From the IMG/VR virus record IMGVR_UViG_3300035162_002197, positions 1 through 27,480 of that record: a DNA stretch of 27,480 bases; one strand, 5' to 3'. Every line of letters begins with the position of its first letter. Positions within the stretch are counted from its first letter, which is position 1. The notes under the pieces were generated by a model. The model searched no databases and had not been told where the DNA came from. It worked only from the letters and a program-made list of their open reading frames with translations. Shown in pieces: positions 10,688 through 19,376 of the stretch. The position numbers were made by a program, and so were the translations under genes. The stretch is from a virus.

Positions 10688-12196
10688 TTAGCGGAAAATC
10701 GCAATGGCGATCTGCTCTTCGCTACTTGCTGCGGCACCATTAGAAGATTCAGCTCTAAAGGTCAGTGATGATGAGGTGCTGCTTTCAAAACTTAAAGCTC
10801 TGACGGTATTGGTGTGGTTACCATCTCCAACAGAGCAGACGTAGGCAAAGCTTGCATCTTCCAGTGCATTTGAAAAACTAATTTGATATATGGCGCTGGA
10901 AGTTTCAACAACACCGCTAACGTTAAAAGAAGCCCTTATCGTATTGGCGCTTCCGTTAAAGTTTACCCACACCTTGGCGCGACCATCGTAGATCTCTTCG
11001 GCTGTGCTTTGATGACCTGAACTTGTATCTTTTAGTACGCCTCCAAGTAGTAAGTCATCAGTAACAGTAAGATCATCACCAACATTAAGGTCTGCTGGAA
11101 TAGTAACAAGTCTATTGTGATTAACACTGAGGAAAATTGTACTGCTGGGTAACCCTGTCTCATACGCACTCGAGCCAGAATTTACTCTAAATTCCATCCC
11201 CCCGTCATAGTCATCACTAGTACCGTCGTGATACACTTCAATTTCGCCAAGCGTACCAGACTCTCCACCAGACTTTACGCCTTGAAATCTGATAATAGAT
11301 TCCCTTGCTTCATCACCGTCTTCAGCAGTAGAGTTCTTTAACGTAAGTAATGGATCAGCATTTGTTATAGAAACATCAGTTGTGAAATCTGGTCCAACAC
11401 CGCCTCCCGTACCACTAGCTGCGGCGGTTATTCTTCCCTGAGCGTCAACTGTGATGTCTGCGGTTGTATAACTTCCAGCAGTGACAGCTGTATTGGCAAG
11501 TTTGTCGGCAGTGACCGCATCATCTGCAATGTAAGCAGAAGCAATCGCAGTACCGTTCCAAACACCAGTCGCAATCGTTCCAACGCTGGTAAGGCTGGAG
11601 CCAACAACAGCAGTTCCCAGGCTAGTTGCATCTAAAACTTTTGTACCGGCAATCCGGTATTCTTTGGCGCTAGCAATATTTACATGCTCGCTAAGTGTCC
11701 AAGCATCAGTAGAATCTACCCAATTAATTGTTTTATCAGTTGTGCCTTTTAAGGTAATACCGCCACCATCAGCTGTCACATCAGTGGGAGTCGATACCGA
11801 CCCCATCTCGATATTTTTGTCCTCAACCACAAGTGTGGTCGTATCAATTGTCGTTGTTGTGCCGTTGACCGTTAGGTCACCTTCAATCGTTACGTTATTG
11901 TCGAATGTTGCAGCACTTGTTACGTCTAAAGTTCCTGCAATGTCAATATTATTAGCCAGCTTGGCGCCGGTCACTGCATCATCTGCAATGTTGGCTGTCG
12001 CTATAGGGTAAGAAATCTGGGACCACGCCGTATATCCCAGCGAAGTCCAAGCCGTTGAACCGTCCCCTATCTTCCACTTGCTGGTATCTGTTTCGTAACC
12101 CAGCTCACCATTGAGCAATGTTGGGTTTGCGCTAGTCCAGCCCGACGCGGTGTCGCGTCGTTGCTGCATTTGAACCCTTACATTTGTCGCCGTCAT
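10688..12196 (-). CDS. Tail fibre protein, 502 aa
   Basis: The N-terminal segment RVQMQQRRDTASGWTSANPT and LLNGELGYETDTSKWKIGDG is the familiar start of cyanophage fibres and of the major-tropism-determinant type. The body contains Thr/Val-rich fibre repeats, including two copies of an ADDAVTxxKLAN motif near residues 70 and 225, and TLDVTSAATFDNNVTIEGDL. The C-terminal domain (from about 410, RAKVWVNFNGSANTIRASFN) resembles host-facing tips of other marine phage fibres. It probably binds the cyanobacterial surface. The start overlaps the upstream stop by ATGA. The adjacent fibre-assembly-like gene supports the role. Confidence 0.9.
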   Translation of the reverse strand: MTATNVRVQMQQRRDTASGWTSANPTLLNGELGYETDTSKWKIGDGSTAWTSLGYTAWSQISYPIATANIADDAVTGAKLANNIDIAGTLDVTSAATFDNNVTIEGDLTVNGTTTTIDTTTLVVEDKNIEMGSVSTPTDVTADGGGITLKGTTDKTINWVDSTDAWTLSEHVNIASAKEYRIAGTKVLDATSLGTAVVGSSLTSVGTIATGVWNGTAIASAYIADDAVTADKLANTAVTAGSYTTADITVDAQGRITAAASGTGGGVGPDFTTDVSITNADPLLTLKNSTAEDGDEARESIIRFQGVKSGGESGTLGEIEVYHDGTSDDYDGGMEFRVNSGSSAYETGLPSSTIFLSVNHNRLVTIPADLNVGDDLTVTDDLLLGGVLKDTSSGHQSTAEEIYDGRAKVWVNFNGSANTIRASFNVSGVVETSSAIYQISFSNALEDASFAYVCSVGDGNHTNTVRALSFESSTSSSLTFRAESSNGAAASSEEQIAIAIFR

Positions 12197-12729
12197 GATC
12201 CTGCGCTTCCTGCGTTGAGTATAAGGCTTGTAGCCACCGCAGGACTCGCGACGTCCGCATCCAAAACGAAAGGCGCTGTCCCTGTAAAAGCGTAACTTGT
12301 AAAAGAGGCTAGAGCACCTAGCTGAGCAGGTTCCCCCACAAGGTTAAAAACGCCAATCTCACCAGACGCGCCAGCCGTAACAAGCAGAGAAACAGTTATG
12401 TCGTTGTAAACCCCAAAATGCTCCTCATCTGGAGGCTCCCTGTATCGATATGTTGAATCATTTGGGACAACTGCAAGAGATCCCCAGAAAGAAGGAATAT
12501 CTACCGCAAAAGGCAAAGAAGCCCCCCCTTGGGCGTCGTAATGATCTCGAATCTCTTTTACTTTTGAACTCAAAATATTGGTGAATTTTGCCGTGCAAAT
12601 AATATTGTCAGTTTTCAGACTATGCCTAAACAAAACATCCCCCACTGATTTGGCTGGAGCATCTGAGACGTTCATCCCTCCTAAGCTGAAAGAGATTGAA
12701 TCAGGGGATGTACTTGGGAAAGCGGCCAT
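12193..12729 (-). CDS. Tail protein, paralog of the following gene, 178 aa
   Basis: The protein begins FPSTSPDSISFSLGGM. Around residues 30-110 it has LFRHSLKTDNIICTAKFTNI and STYRYREPPDEEH, which line up by eye with the corresponding parts of the next upstream gene (12735..13103). The second half adds a hydrophobic, beta-rich domain absent from the paralog. It lies between the hub and the fibre, so it is probably a minor tail or tip component linking the two. The start at 12729 follows the upstream stop by five bases. Confidence 0.65.
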   Translation of the reverse strand: MAAFPSTSPDSISFSLGGMNVSDAPAKSVGDVLFRHSLKTDNIICTAKFTNILSSKVKEIRDHYDAQGGASLPFAVDIPSFWGSLAVVPNDSTYRYREPPDEEHFGVYNDITVSLLVTAGASGEIGVFNLVGEPAQLGALASFTSYAFTGTAPFVLDADVASPAVATSLILNAGSAGS

Positions 12730-12734
12730 GGTTG

Positions 12735-13103
12735 TCAGGTTAGGCTTGGGGGCATTAAAACAAGATCAACAGACAAAGAGGTTGACGTTGATGCGCTTTC
12801 GCATTCTGGAGCCGTTGCATACCTCCACAGATAACCCGTCGGGATGTTTATTGTGATTCCTTTTACCGCCTCGGAAGGCAAGTCAAACCCATAGAAAACA
12901 CCATACAAAATATAATGACTAACAAAGGCGTAAACCTCCAAAGGGGTCAGTGCCGCATAGCTTAGACTCAAAGAGTGTCTGACCGTTGCATTGCTTTGCC
13001 TTACCAAGTGCTGGTCTCCATTTAGCATTTGAAGTTGAGAACTTGCAATCTCGCCAGGAATAAAAGTTCGCTGAGAAGGAGCAATAGCAGGGAAAGTTGT
13101 CAT
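12735..13103 (-). CDS. Tail protein, paralog of the 12193 gene, 122 aa
   Basis: Starting at the ATG at 13103, three bases after the hub stop codon, the protein opens with TTFPAIAPSQRTFIPGEI. It has a central helical stretch (LTPLEVYAFVSHYILYG), then YLWRYATAPECE and SLSVDLVLMPP. These landmarks appear in the same order in the following gene, so the pair probably arose by duplication. The upstream extension to 13136 lies inside the hub gene and is not used. It is likely a small tail-tip component; no known domain is recognised. Confidence 0.65.
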   Translation of the reverse strand: MTTFPAIAPSQRTFIPGEIASSQLQMLNGDQHLVRQSNATVRHSLSLSYAALTPLEVYAFVSHYILYGVFYGFDLPSEAVKGITINIPTGYLWRYATAPECESASTSTSLSVDLVLMPPSLT

Positions 13104-13105
13104 AA

Positions 13106-15454
13106 TCAGGAAGCGCAGCCAACGGAATAGTTCCACGCCGTGCCTGACGTAGGGGCAAAAACAGTCACCGTAATAAGACTGCCAGCACTTGTTTTTGGTA
13201 CGGTTACGGTGGCACTACCGCCTACAAATCCAGTGTCTAACGATGCTGCACCTGAAATGACAAAACGATCCTGAACCGTAAAAGCTTCATAACTAAACGA
13301 AAACGACCCAGGGAACGCACTGCCAACATTGATAACCTTAGTGAACGTGCCCTGATTGCCAGAATCGCCGCCGCCAGGACAATCAATGATTTCGTCAAAA
13401 ACATCAACAGTGTCTGACTTGACGCAAACTCCGTAACCGCCAGGGGCTCCAGGATCGGGACAACAGCCCTCGGCATATACTTGAACGCCCGCCTGCTGCG
13501 CCGCCTCTGTCACAATGTAAGTTTCAGCAACTCCGCTTGATACTTGCGTCACGGCGTTTGTGTTTATATCAATCAAATACCATTTAATGATTGGATTAGC
13601 ACATCCAGGGTTAAAGGTCAAAGTGTCTCCAGCCTCTGGGGTGCCGGTATACCCTGCAATCGCGGCAGTCGGCTCCTGGTCGTAAGGGTCTGCGGGATTG
13701 TCTATTGATCCTTGAGGGGAAGACCCCCCTTCGTTAAAATTAGCATCCCCAGAAGGAGTTACCACCTCATTAACGTCTGAGTCGGACGGCGTTACGGGAG
13801 AATCTCCGCTTCCATCAAAAGGGCTTCCTCCAACATTAGGCAGATCAGTTGATGCCGTGTTTTCGTCACAATCAAAATTTTCGCGGCCTGAATCTATAAC
13901 TATTCCCGGCCCAGTTGCCCCATTCACGTCCAAAGCAACTACGCTTCTTCCTTGTGAATCAATTGGGAAATGCGTTAAATCGTATGAAATAGGACCAGTG
14001 CTGGTCTTTTCAATCCTATCAATCTCATAAAGAAAATCATGAAACTCAACTTGATCAACAGCTGTTTCACGTCTTAGCCTTACCCTTGCAATATCGCCAA
14101 CAGACAAGACGCTTGAATGGCTGCCGGGCCGAACAGTGATACGCAAGTTATGAGTAATGTTTCGTCTGCGAGAAAGCATGTAAGTTCCAACTTTTACCGC
14201 GTGGTTTTCGTTAGTACAGAAAAGGCTTAAATCATGTTGTTCAAAGGGCCCATCAGAAGACGTGCCAGTGAATTTAACGTTTGTTGTTCTTGCAAAACCA
14301 ATGTCGCCGCTTGGCTGCTCTCTCCACATCATCTGCATAATCACCGCATTCCTTTCGCTTAAAGGTATGTATTCAATCTCAAACCCGTCGGGCAACAAGT
14401 CAGATTCAGTGAATCCATATTCGTAAGAAATCGCTGTCGTCTTGATTGTGTTATTTGCGTTTACGGGCAAGGTTGGCCTAAAAGCATATTTGCCATTAAC
14501 CTTTGAAAATCTTAAAAGGAACAGATGAGCATAAGACTGTAACCAATCACTTAGATTCCCAGACTCTTCAATTTTGCCGTTAAAAAAGAAGCCGTTAGTC
14601 TCACAGAAATTTGCGGCAGAAGTTAAAAGGGTATTATCAATTAAATCATCTGGAACAGCAGAGCTTTTAGCTATCAAGTATTTGGCAAGGTCTACAAAAT
14701 TGTCACTCGCTCCTAATGTGCTGTCTATCAACCTTGTAACCTTCATGCCCTCCCTTACAAAAGCGTGGATTTGAAGATTCCAGTTATCAAAGCTATAGAT
14801 CCTATGCTCAAAGCTCAGAGTTGTCATGTTGCTATAACTGCCAGAGGTTCCGCAGTATTGGGGGCAGTCATGCTTGACGTGCTCGTTGAACACGTAGGCA
14901 AGAGTGCCCGAAGCCGTGAAAAAGGTATAAACCTTTCCCGTGTCTTTTAAATAGTAAGATTCCCCAGTCGCAGCACCTGTCGGGACAGTTGTGCCACTGA
15001 TAGTGCCTTGAAGATACGAATCAATGTGATTGCCAGGAATCCAAGTGCCCGCACGCTGGTTGTAAGCTTGTTTGTATGTTCCGCGCTTGCATTCGCCCAG
15101 GAACATGTCATTAAGCTTTAAAGGCTCCATTTCTCCCTCGCTCAAAACAAGGCAAAGCTTTATGTCTAAATGTTCTTGCCCTGAATAAGTGCTAGATGAC
15201 GCTGTTTCGGCTATTAAGCTGACCGTCACATCGTTTTCGTATCTTGCTTCTGTTGCCTTAGGGCTTACAAAAACACCGCCGTTATCGTTCTTCCTTCGAC
15301 AAAAAACAATAGGGACGGCCTCTCCTATTTTTGCCGCTTTCTGAGGAACCGCAAGGCTTGGAGAAGCGTTCGCCGCGCTTTCCTCCCCTGGAGAAGTAAT
15401 GCCCCCCGATTGATAAGGCAAAAGCTGCAAAGGATCAGAGACTTGAATTGTCAT
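13106..15454 (-). CDS. Tail hub / tip protein with C-terminal beta domains, 782 aa
   Basis: By position behind the tape measure and minor tail genes, and by the segment KIGEAVPIVFCRRKNDNGGV near residue 40, this is the central tail hub or J-like tip protein. Residues 1 to about 500 form the hub part. A Pro/Ser/Asp-rich linker follows. From about 600 there is an Ig-like segment with several Cys (GCCPDPG, IDCPGGG). The last 75 residues form a beta domain with SFSYEAFTVQDRFVISG and APTSGTAWNYSVGC, a pattern I recall from bacterial surface and adhesin proteins. The C-terminal domains may touch the host. Both start and stop are tightly coupled to neighbours (ATGA at the start). Confidence 0.8.
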   Translation of the reverse strand: MTIQVSDPLQLLPYQSGGITSPGEESAANASPSLAVPQKAAKIGEAVPIVFCRRKNDNGGVFVSPKATEARYENDVTVSLIAETASSSTYSGQEHLDIKLCLVLSEGEMEPLKLNDMFLGECKRGTYKQAYNQRAGTWIPGNHIDSYLQGTISGTTVPTGAATGESYYLKDTGKVYTFFTASGTLAYVFNEHVKHDCPQYCGTSGSYSNMTTLSFEHRIYSFDNWNLQIHAFVREGMKVTRLIDSTLGASDNFVDLAKYLIAKSSAVPDDLIDNTLLTSAANFCETNGFFFNGKIEESGNLSDWLQSYAHLFLLRFSKVNGKYAFRPTLPVNANNTIKTTAISYEYGFTESDLLPDGFEIEYIPLSERNAVIMQMMWREQPSGDIGFARTTNVKFTGTSSDGPFEQHDLSLFCTNENHAVKVGTYMLSRRRNITHNLRITVRPGSHSSVLSVGDIARVRLRRETAVDQVEFHDFLYEIDRIEKTSTGPISYDLTHFPIDSQGRSVVALDVNGATGPGIVIDSGRENFDCDENTASTDLPNVGGSPFDGSGDSPVTPSDSDVNEVVTPSGDANFNEGGSSPQGSIDNPADPYDQEPTAAIAGYTGTPEAGDTLTFNPGCANPIIKWYLIDINTNAVTQVSSGVAETYIVTEAAQQAGVQVYAEGCCPDPGAPGGYGVCVKSDTVDVFDEIIDCPGGGDSGNQGTFTKVINVGSAFPGSFSFSYEAFTVQDRFVISGAASLDTGFVGGSATVTVPKTSAGSLITVTVFAPTSGTAWNYSVGCAS

Positions 15455-15912
15455 TGTCTTAAAGGCGCGCCGATTAAGGCTGTGCTGTAAGTCCTAGGGG
15501 GGACTTGAGATCCAACAGGTGATAACACCGTGCCTAACCCTACTTGAAGCTGAGTAAACGATCCGCCAAGGTTCAAAACCTGCCCCAAATGCGTTGCCAC
15601 AACTGTAAAGGTTGAAGGGGCTGCGCTTTGCGATAGGTACGCGCTGAACTCGTACAAATTAATTTCACAAATCATTAAATCTGCCTGAGCTTTTGAAAAT
15701 TCGCTAACCGCTGAGCTGGTCGCGGGGAGAGCAATTGTCAGCTCATTCCCTCCAGGCGCAGCACTTTCGGCAATGCCATCAAACTCAAACGGGAAGAACT
15801 CCCACGTTTGTGACAAAAAACTCAAAGAGGTGTTGACGTAGTAATTTTGCCAACGCAAGTAAGTAGTAGAACCACTGTAAAGGCGAAGCGTTGCCATTTG
15901 AGATCTGCTCAT
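15451..15912 (-). CDS. Minor tail protein, 153 aa
   Basis: A beta-rich protein located between the tape measure and hub, where lambda-like phages carry distal tail proteins such as L, M and K. The C-terminal part (LGTVLSPVGSQVPPRTYSTA) has a pattern seen in distal tail proteins of related siphoviruses, as I recall. No Cys cluster of the lambda L type is evident. The start overlaps the tape-measure stop by ATGA; an internal Met at residue 6 is a possible alternative. It probably helps join the tube end to the hub. Confidence 0.65.
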   Translation of the reverse strand: MSRSQMATLRLYSGSTTYLRWQNYYVNTSLSFLSQTWEFFPFEFDGIAESAAPGGNELTIALPATSSAVSEFSKAQADLMICEINLYEFSAYLSQSAAPSTFTVVATHLGQVLNLGGSFTQLQVGLGTVLSPVGSQVPPRTYSTALIGAPLRQ

Positions 15913-17714
15913 CCTGCCACCCCCTGGAAGCGCCGCCCGCCATAGCTTCGTTGGTTTCTGTATATCTGGGTGCTTAGTTGTTTCAATGCGCCTTCAAGGT
16001 CTCTCACTGTTACATAATTCTTGCCCTCTTGCTGCAAGACCGGGCCGGTTGTAACTTGAACGGTGGTGTTCCCTGCACCGCTACTGCCGCCGCCTGCATT
16101 TACGACCCCGCCCTCAGCGAAGCCAGGAATCGCGCCAATACCGCGACGGCCTGCCATCCAATTCTTTGCGAACCCAGACGCCTTGCTTTGAGGAACGATG
16201 TATTCAGATTCTCCACCTTCTCCGACCATTGCAAGCGTTGGCCCATTAACAACGCCACCCTTCGCAAACTGCGGCACAGTCATTTGCGGAATCAAGGGAA
16301 TGTCTGGCGTTGGCAATCGGTTAAAGCCAGAAATCAAGCGGTTGACGATGCCAATCGCGCCGTTGACGCCGTTACCAATTGTTGAAAGAACATTGTTAAA
16401 GATCCCTTTGATGAAGTTGACAACCGCTAGAAAAGGAGCCTTGATAACGTCTGCAATTTTTGTGAATAAACTAACGAACCCATCAAATAACTTTTGGCCA
16501 AACTCAAGCACAGGAGTTACATAGAAATCCATATAGAATTTTGCCGCTGCTTCTAGAATGTTTCCAACGACTTCAAAGCCTGCTTTGAAGAAATTGCCAA
16601 TGGCTTTAAGTGCGTCGCCTATCTGATCCCGAAAAGCATAGATTGCCACGCCAGCTCCTATAAGCAAAGCAATCCAACCGACTGGACCCGTAAAAATCCC
16701 TGCAAGAATTGGCAGCAATCCGCCTAAGGCTGAGCCAATAGAAGCAACAATAGGGACTAATGCCGCTAATTTTGCGCCTAGTCCTAATGCCCCTATAGCT
16801 GCAAATGCAGGGCCAACAGCAGCGACAGCAGGAGCAAGAACAACAAAGGCAGCCCCTAAAGCGACAACCCCAGCGACTAAAGTTTTCACCGGACCAGGCA
16901 GCTGCAAAAATACTCCCAGTAGTGAGTTTGTGAGATCAATTAACGGTGTCAAAGCTGGCAAAAGCTGCGTTCCGATCGTCGCGCTAAGGTCGGCCAGTGA
17001 AGCTTGGAACTGTTTATAGGCGTCAACCTCTGGAGGCGGCTGGGATGCCAAATCTTCCAGAGCTTTAATTATTACGTCAGTGGTAATTTTGCCATCACTG
17101 CTTAACTTTTTCAATTCAGATACTTGTACGTTCATTGAGTTCGCCACCGCCTGACCAATGGCTGGCAGCCGTTCCATGATGCTCCTAAATTCATCGCCTT
17201 GCAGCACGCCTGAACCCAACGCTTGGCTGAGCTGCAACATAACCCCTTCGGTGTCAGCTGTGGTCAGATTCATTCTGCCAGCTGCTGTGTTCACCCCTTT
17301 GAAGACAGTTTCAATCTCTTTAAGAGAAATATTCATTGGCCGCAATCTTCCAAACAAATCAGAAACAGAATTGGCAGCTTGCACCTGTGAAAGGCCATAA
17401 CGGGTGGCCATGTCTGCCGCAAAAGTTTGGACTTTTGCTGTCTCCCCAAATTCTTTGGTCAGATTGACAAGTCTTTTTGATGTCCTGTCGGCCTCAATGC
17501 CAGACCTAATGAAATTGCCAGCAGCCGCAGCAACACCAACACGGGCAAGGACTCCAGTTAATGAATTGCCAGCACTCGCAAGCCTTTTAAGACCTCCAGT
17601 AGCACGGTCAGAGCTTTTCTCGACAGTGCCTAAAGACTTGCCAAACTTATCAACCTTTTGCTGACCCACCACATTGGCTTTAATCGTGAGCGCGGTTGTC
17701 ATATCCAACGCCAT
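15909..17714 (-). CDS. Tape-measure protein, 601 aa
   Basis: Residues about 65-225 match the tape-measure N-terminal domain pattern (SDLFGRLRP, ETVFKGVNTAAG, QLSQALGSGVLQGDEFRSIM, SSDGKITTDVIIKAL). A long hydrophobic region spans about 255-360. Repeated FAKGGVVNGPTLAMVGEGGE and PGFAEGGVVN motifs near residues 480-540 are usual in these proteins. It sets tail length and may enter the membrane during DNA delivery. At 601 residues it predicts a fairly short tail by the usual 1.5 angstrom per residue rule. It directly follows the tail chaperone genes, as expected. Confidence 0.95.
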   Translation of the reverse strand: MALDMTTALTIKANVVGQQKVDKFGKSLGTVEKSSDRATGGLKRLASAGNSLTGVLARVGVAAAAGNFIRSGIEADRTSKRLVNLTKEFGETAKVQTFAADMATRYGLSQVQAANSVSDLFGRLRPMNISLKEIETVFKGVNTAAGRMNLTTADTEGVMLQLSQALGSGVLQGDEFRSIMERLPAIGQAVANSMNVQVSELKKLSSDGKITTDVIIKALEDLASQPPPEVDAYKQFQASLADLSATIGTQLLPALTPLIDLTNSLLGVFLQLPGPVKTLVAGVVALGAAFVVLAPAVAAVGPAFAAIGALGLGAKLAALVPIVASIGSALGGLLPILAGIFTGPVGWIALLIGAGVAIYAFRDQIGDALKAIGNFFKAGFEVVGNILEAAAKFYMDFYVTPVLEFGQKLFDGFVSLFTKIADVIKAPFLAVVNFIKGIFNNVLSTIGNGVNGAIGIVNRLISGFNRLPTPDIPLIPQMTVPQFAKGGVVNGPTLAMVGEGGESEYIVPQSKASGFAKNWMAGRRGIGAIPGFAEGGVVNAGGGSSGAGNTTVQVTTGPVLQQEGKNYVTVRDLEGALKQLSTQIYRNQRSYGGRRFQGVAG

Positions 17715-17716
17715 CG

Positions 17717-18043
17717 CTACTTCTCGCCCTTGTTCAGTGTCTCGATCAGTCTACCTTCAATCACCTGCAAGTCCTCCAGAACCCCTAAGGGATCATCGAA
17801 GTCCATCAATTCAACGCACCAACGCACTGCCGAATAATCAAACCCAATCAACGCGCCCATGGCTGTGCGCCATTGAGTCTGAACTTTAAGGAACAAAGAA
17901 ACCGCAGGCCATGCCGATGGAATCACTTCAAAGTGTTCAACCGGCGCAGCCTCATCAAGAATCTCAATGCCCAGAGCTTTGGCGTGCTCTGCTGTTTCGT
18001 CAACAACTGCGCCCCCGGCCCAATAGTCAGCGGCGCCAATTAG
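17717..18043 (-). CDS. gpT-like extension of tail chaperone, reached by -1 frameshift (DUF1799-like)
   Basis: This frame has no start at its upstream end but is open from the slippery site at 18043-18049. It encodes 108 residues, beginning LIGAADYWAGG and continuing through FLKVQTQWRTAMGALIGFDY, the DUF1799-like part, to the tape-measure gene. A GTG start at 17926 would make only the last 69 residues and drop the LIGAADYWAGG segment. Fusion to the upstream chaperone gives about 229 residues, in the way lambda makes GT from G and T. In lambda the two forms help load tail-tube subunits onto the tape measure. The frameshift is inferred from sequence. Confidence 0.75.
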   Translation of the reverse strand, partial: LIGAADYWAGGAVVDETAEHAKALGIEILDEAAPVEHFEVIPSAWPAVSLFLKVQTQWRTAMGALIGFDYSAVRWCVELMDFDDPLGVLEDLQVIEGRLIETLNKGEK

Positions 18044-18405
18044 TTTTTTCTTTTCTCGTCAACTAACGATAAGAAATAGGATTCAATAATCGTTGACGCC
18101 AGCATAGGCACGTCAAGTAACTTGGCTTTCGTCGCAGAGCTGTAGGGCACCTCCTCACCATCGCCGTCTTGGATTCCTTCCCATCCGACAAGCACTTCAT
18201 CAGCGACCGAAATGTCGCTGATTAGTTGGCTTTCATCCCCCTCGGAACGCTTCTGAGCTTGCTCTTGAATTTCGGCAATTCTTGTTTGAGATAAACGTGC
18301 AAACTCAGCAACGAAATCAGACTTGACCCGTTTGCCTCCATTCCCCGGCTGCCGAAAAACGACTGGCCAGGTATACGAATCAGAGGCTTCAAGGACAAAG
18401 GCCAT
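18040..18405 (-). CDS. Tail assembly chaperone (lambda gpG-like position), 121 aa
   Basis: The gene lies between the tail tube and tape measure, the standard place for tail assembly chaperones. The product is acidic and helical (ETLSRIAEIQEQ-type pattern around SQTRIAEIQEQAQKRSEGDE), with a C-terminal helix SYFLSLVDEKRKN just before the stop. It begins with a strand-rich part (SYTWPVVFRQPGNGGKRVKS). Chaperones of this kind hold tube subunits before assembly and are usually not part of the virion. Ribosomes that slip at its last two codons would add the 108-residue T-like extension. Confidence 0.75.
   Translation of the reverse strand: MAFVLEASDSYTWPVVFRQPGNGGKRVKSDFVAEFARLSQTRIAEIQEQAQKRSEGDESQLISDISVADEVLVGWEGIQDGDGEEVPYSSATKAKLLDVPMLASTIIESYFLSLVDEKRKN
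18043..18049 (-). other. -1 ribosomal frameshift slippery site A AAA AAC
   Basis: Leftward, the zero frame reads AGA AAA AAC TAA. The heptamer A-AAA-AAC is a textbook -1 slippery sequence, because both tRNAs can re-pair one base back. It is placed directly before the zero-frame stop (18042-18040). Six bases beyond it a GC-only 5-bp stem can form (18036-18032 with 18013-18009), at the spacing typical of a stimulatory structure. The -1 frame stays open for 108 codons. Confidence 0.8.
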
Positions 18406-19337
18406 TAGGTATAAGCGAGTGAAACCTCATCATTGCCTGAGCTGCCTGGAATTGCAACATAAGGGAGGTTGAGCATCATGATACCGTCTGAGTCGCTATA
18501 CGAAGGGTTCCCAATATCACAAGTGGACGCAGTGAAGGTAATGATGTTGCCTGCGTCTTGTCCGTGCTGGAATGAGATCGAACCCGTTGCATCAGTGTTG
18601 GCGATGCTGAAGTAATCCTTTTGCGCGAGTGTTGGAGCTTCGATCACGCACTCACCAGCTGGAGCACGGTTGGTGATGTTGACGGACTTGGTGCTGCCAA
18701 CCAACTCACGAAAGACAACTTCATTTGCAATGTCAAAACTAAAAGACTCCAGTGAAGCCGCATAACCCAGCACAGAGAGGCTAGTTGTATTGCCAGCCTT
18801 GAAAATATCAGGGGTCTCCTGATTGCTATATGTGGTGCTTGGTGACGCCGTATCAGTCGGCGCAACATAGTTTCCAGTCATCGTGAAACTGATGAACGGG
18901 ATCTCGCCAACGCTTGCATTTAGGTTGAACGTTCCGCGACATCCAGTCATTTTGTGGCGAATGCCATCAGCGAAAACATAGATTGTGCTGCTTCCAAAAG
19001 ACGTTGAAACAGGCGCATAGGTGACGCTGGTTGAGGCCACAACAGTGGAAGCAAGCCCGCAAGACTTCAAGAGGGCATCGTATTTTGGAGCGGTGCCAGC
19101 TGTTCCAGAACCGGCAAACTCAACCTCAAAAGTAAGCTCAACCCTGCTGTTTCCTAAGAGCTGATCGCTATTGCCTAGATAGTCTCGGATCAAGTCACGA
19201 CTAACGGTATCGGCTTGAATTGGCGTAAAATCAATGTTTCGCACCAAAACCGCGTCAGTCCCGGCAGGCGTTGCATCGGTGTTGTAGGTAGATTCGGCAG
19301 CCACCACTATGAGCTGCCTCCGGGTGAGCTTTGCCAT
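18405..19337 (-). CDS. Tail tube (major tail) protein, 310 aa
   Basis: The start MAKLTRRQLIVVAAESTYNT and the NIDFTPIQADTVSRDLIRDY segment are characteristic of siphovirus tail tube proteins. A FEVEFAGSGTAGTAPKYDAL block and two further beta domains follow, consistent with the family. It polymerises into the hollow tail tube around the tape measure. At 310 residues it is longer than lambda gpV but within the range of related phages. It ends one base into the chaperone start (TAATG), so the two genes are tightly linked. Confidence 0.9.
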   Translation of the reverse strand: MAKLTRRQLIVVAAESTYNTDATPAGTDAVLVRNIDFTPIQADTVSRDLIRDYLGNSDQLLGNSRVELTFEVEFAGSGTAGTAPKYDALLKSCGLASTVVASTSVTYAPVSTSFGSSTIYVFADGIRHKMTGCRGTFNLNASVGEIPFISFTMTGNYVAPTDTASPSTTYSNQETPDIFKAGNTTSLSVLGYAASLESFSFDIANEVVFRELVGSTKSVNITNRAPAGECVIEAPTLAQKDYFSIANTDATGSISFQHGQDAGNIITFTASTCDIGNPSYSDSDGIMMLNLPYVAIPGSSGNDEVSLAYT

Positions 19338-19348
19338 CAGAAGTCAAG

Positions 19349-19365
19349 TAAAAGCAATGCTTTTA
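19349..19365. promoter_or_regulatory. Short perfect hairpin before the tail tube gene
   Basis: TAAAAGC-AAT-GCTTTTA is a perfect 7-bp inverted repeat with a 3-base loop, in the 39-base gap between the tail terminator and tail tube genes. There is no T-tract on the leftward strand, so it is not a normal terminator. It may be an RNA processing or stability signal that lets tail tube mRNA accumulate to higher level. Function is speculative. Confidence 0.3.
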
Positions 19366-19376
19366 TTTTAGCCTCC

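Noticed and set aside
11664-12011. 115-residue rightward ORF opposite the fibre gene
   Set aside because: It is the reverse shadow of Thr/Val/Asp-rich fibre codons; there is no start signal and no domain.
17717-17926. 69-residue ORF with GTG start as an independent gene
   Set aside because: The same frame is open 117 bases further upstream to a perfect slippery site, and the extra residues are protein-like.
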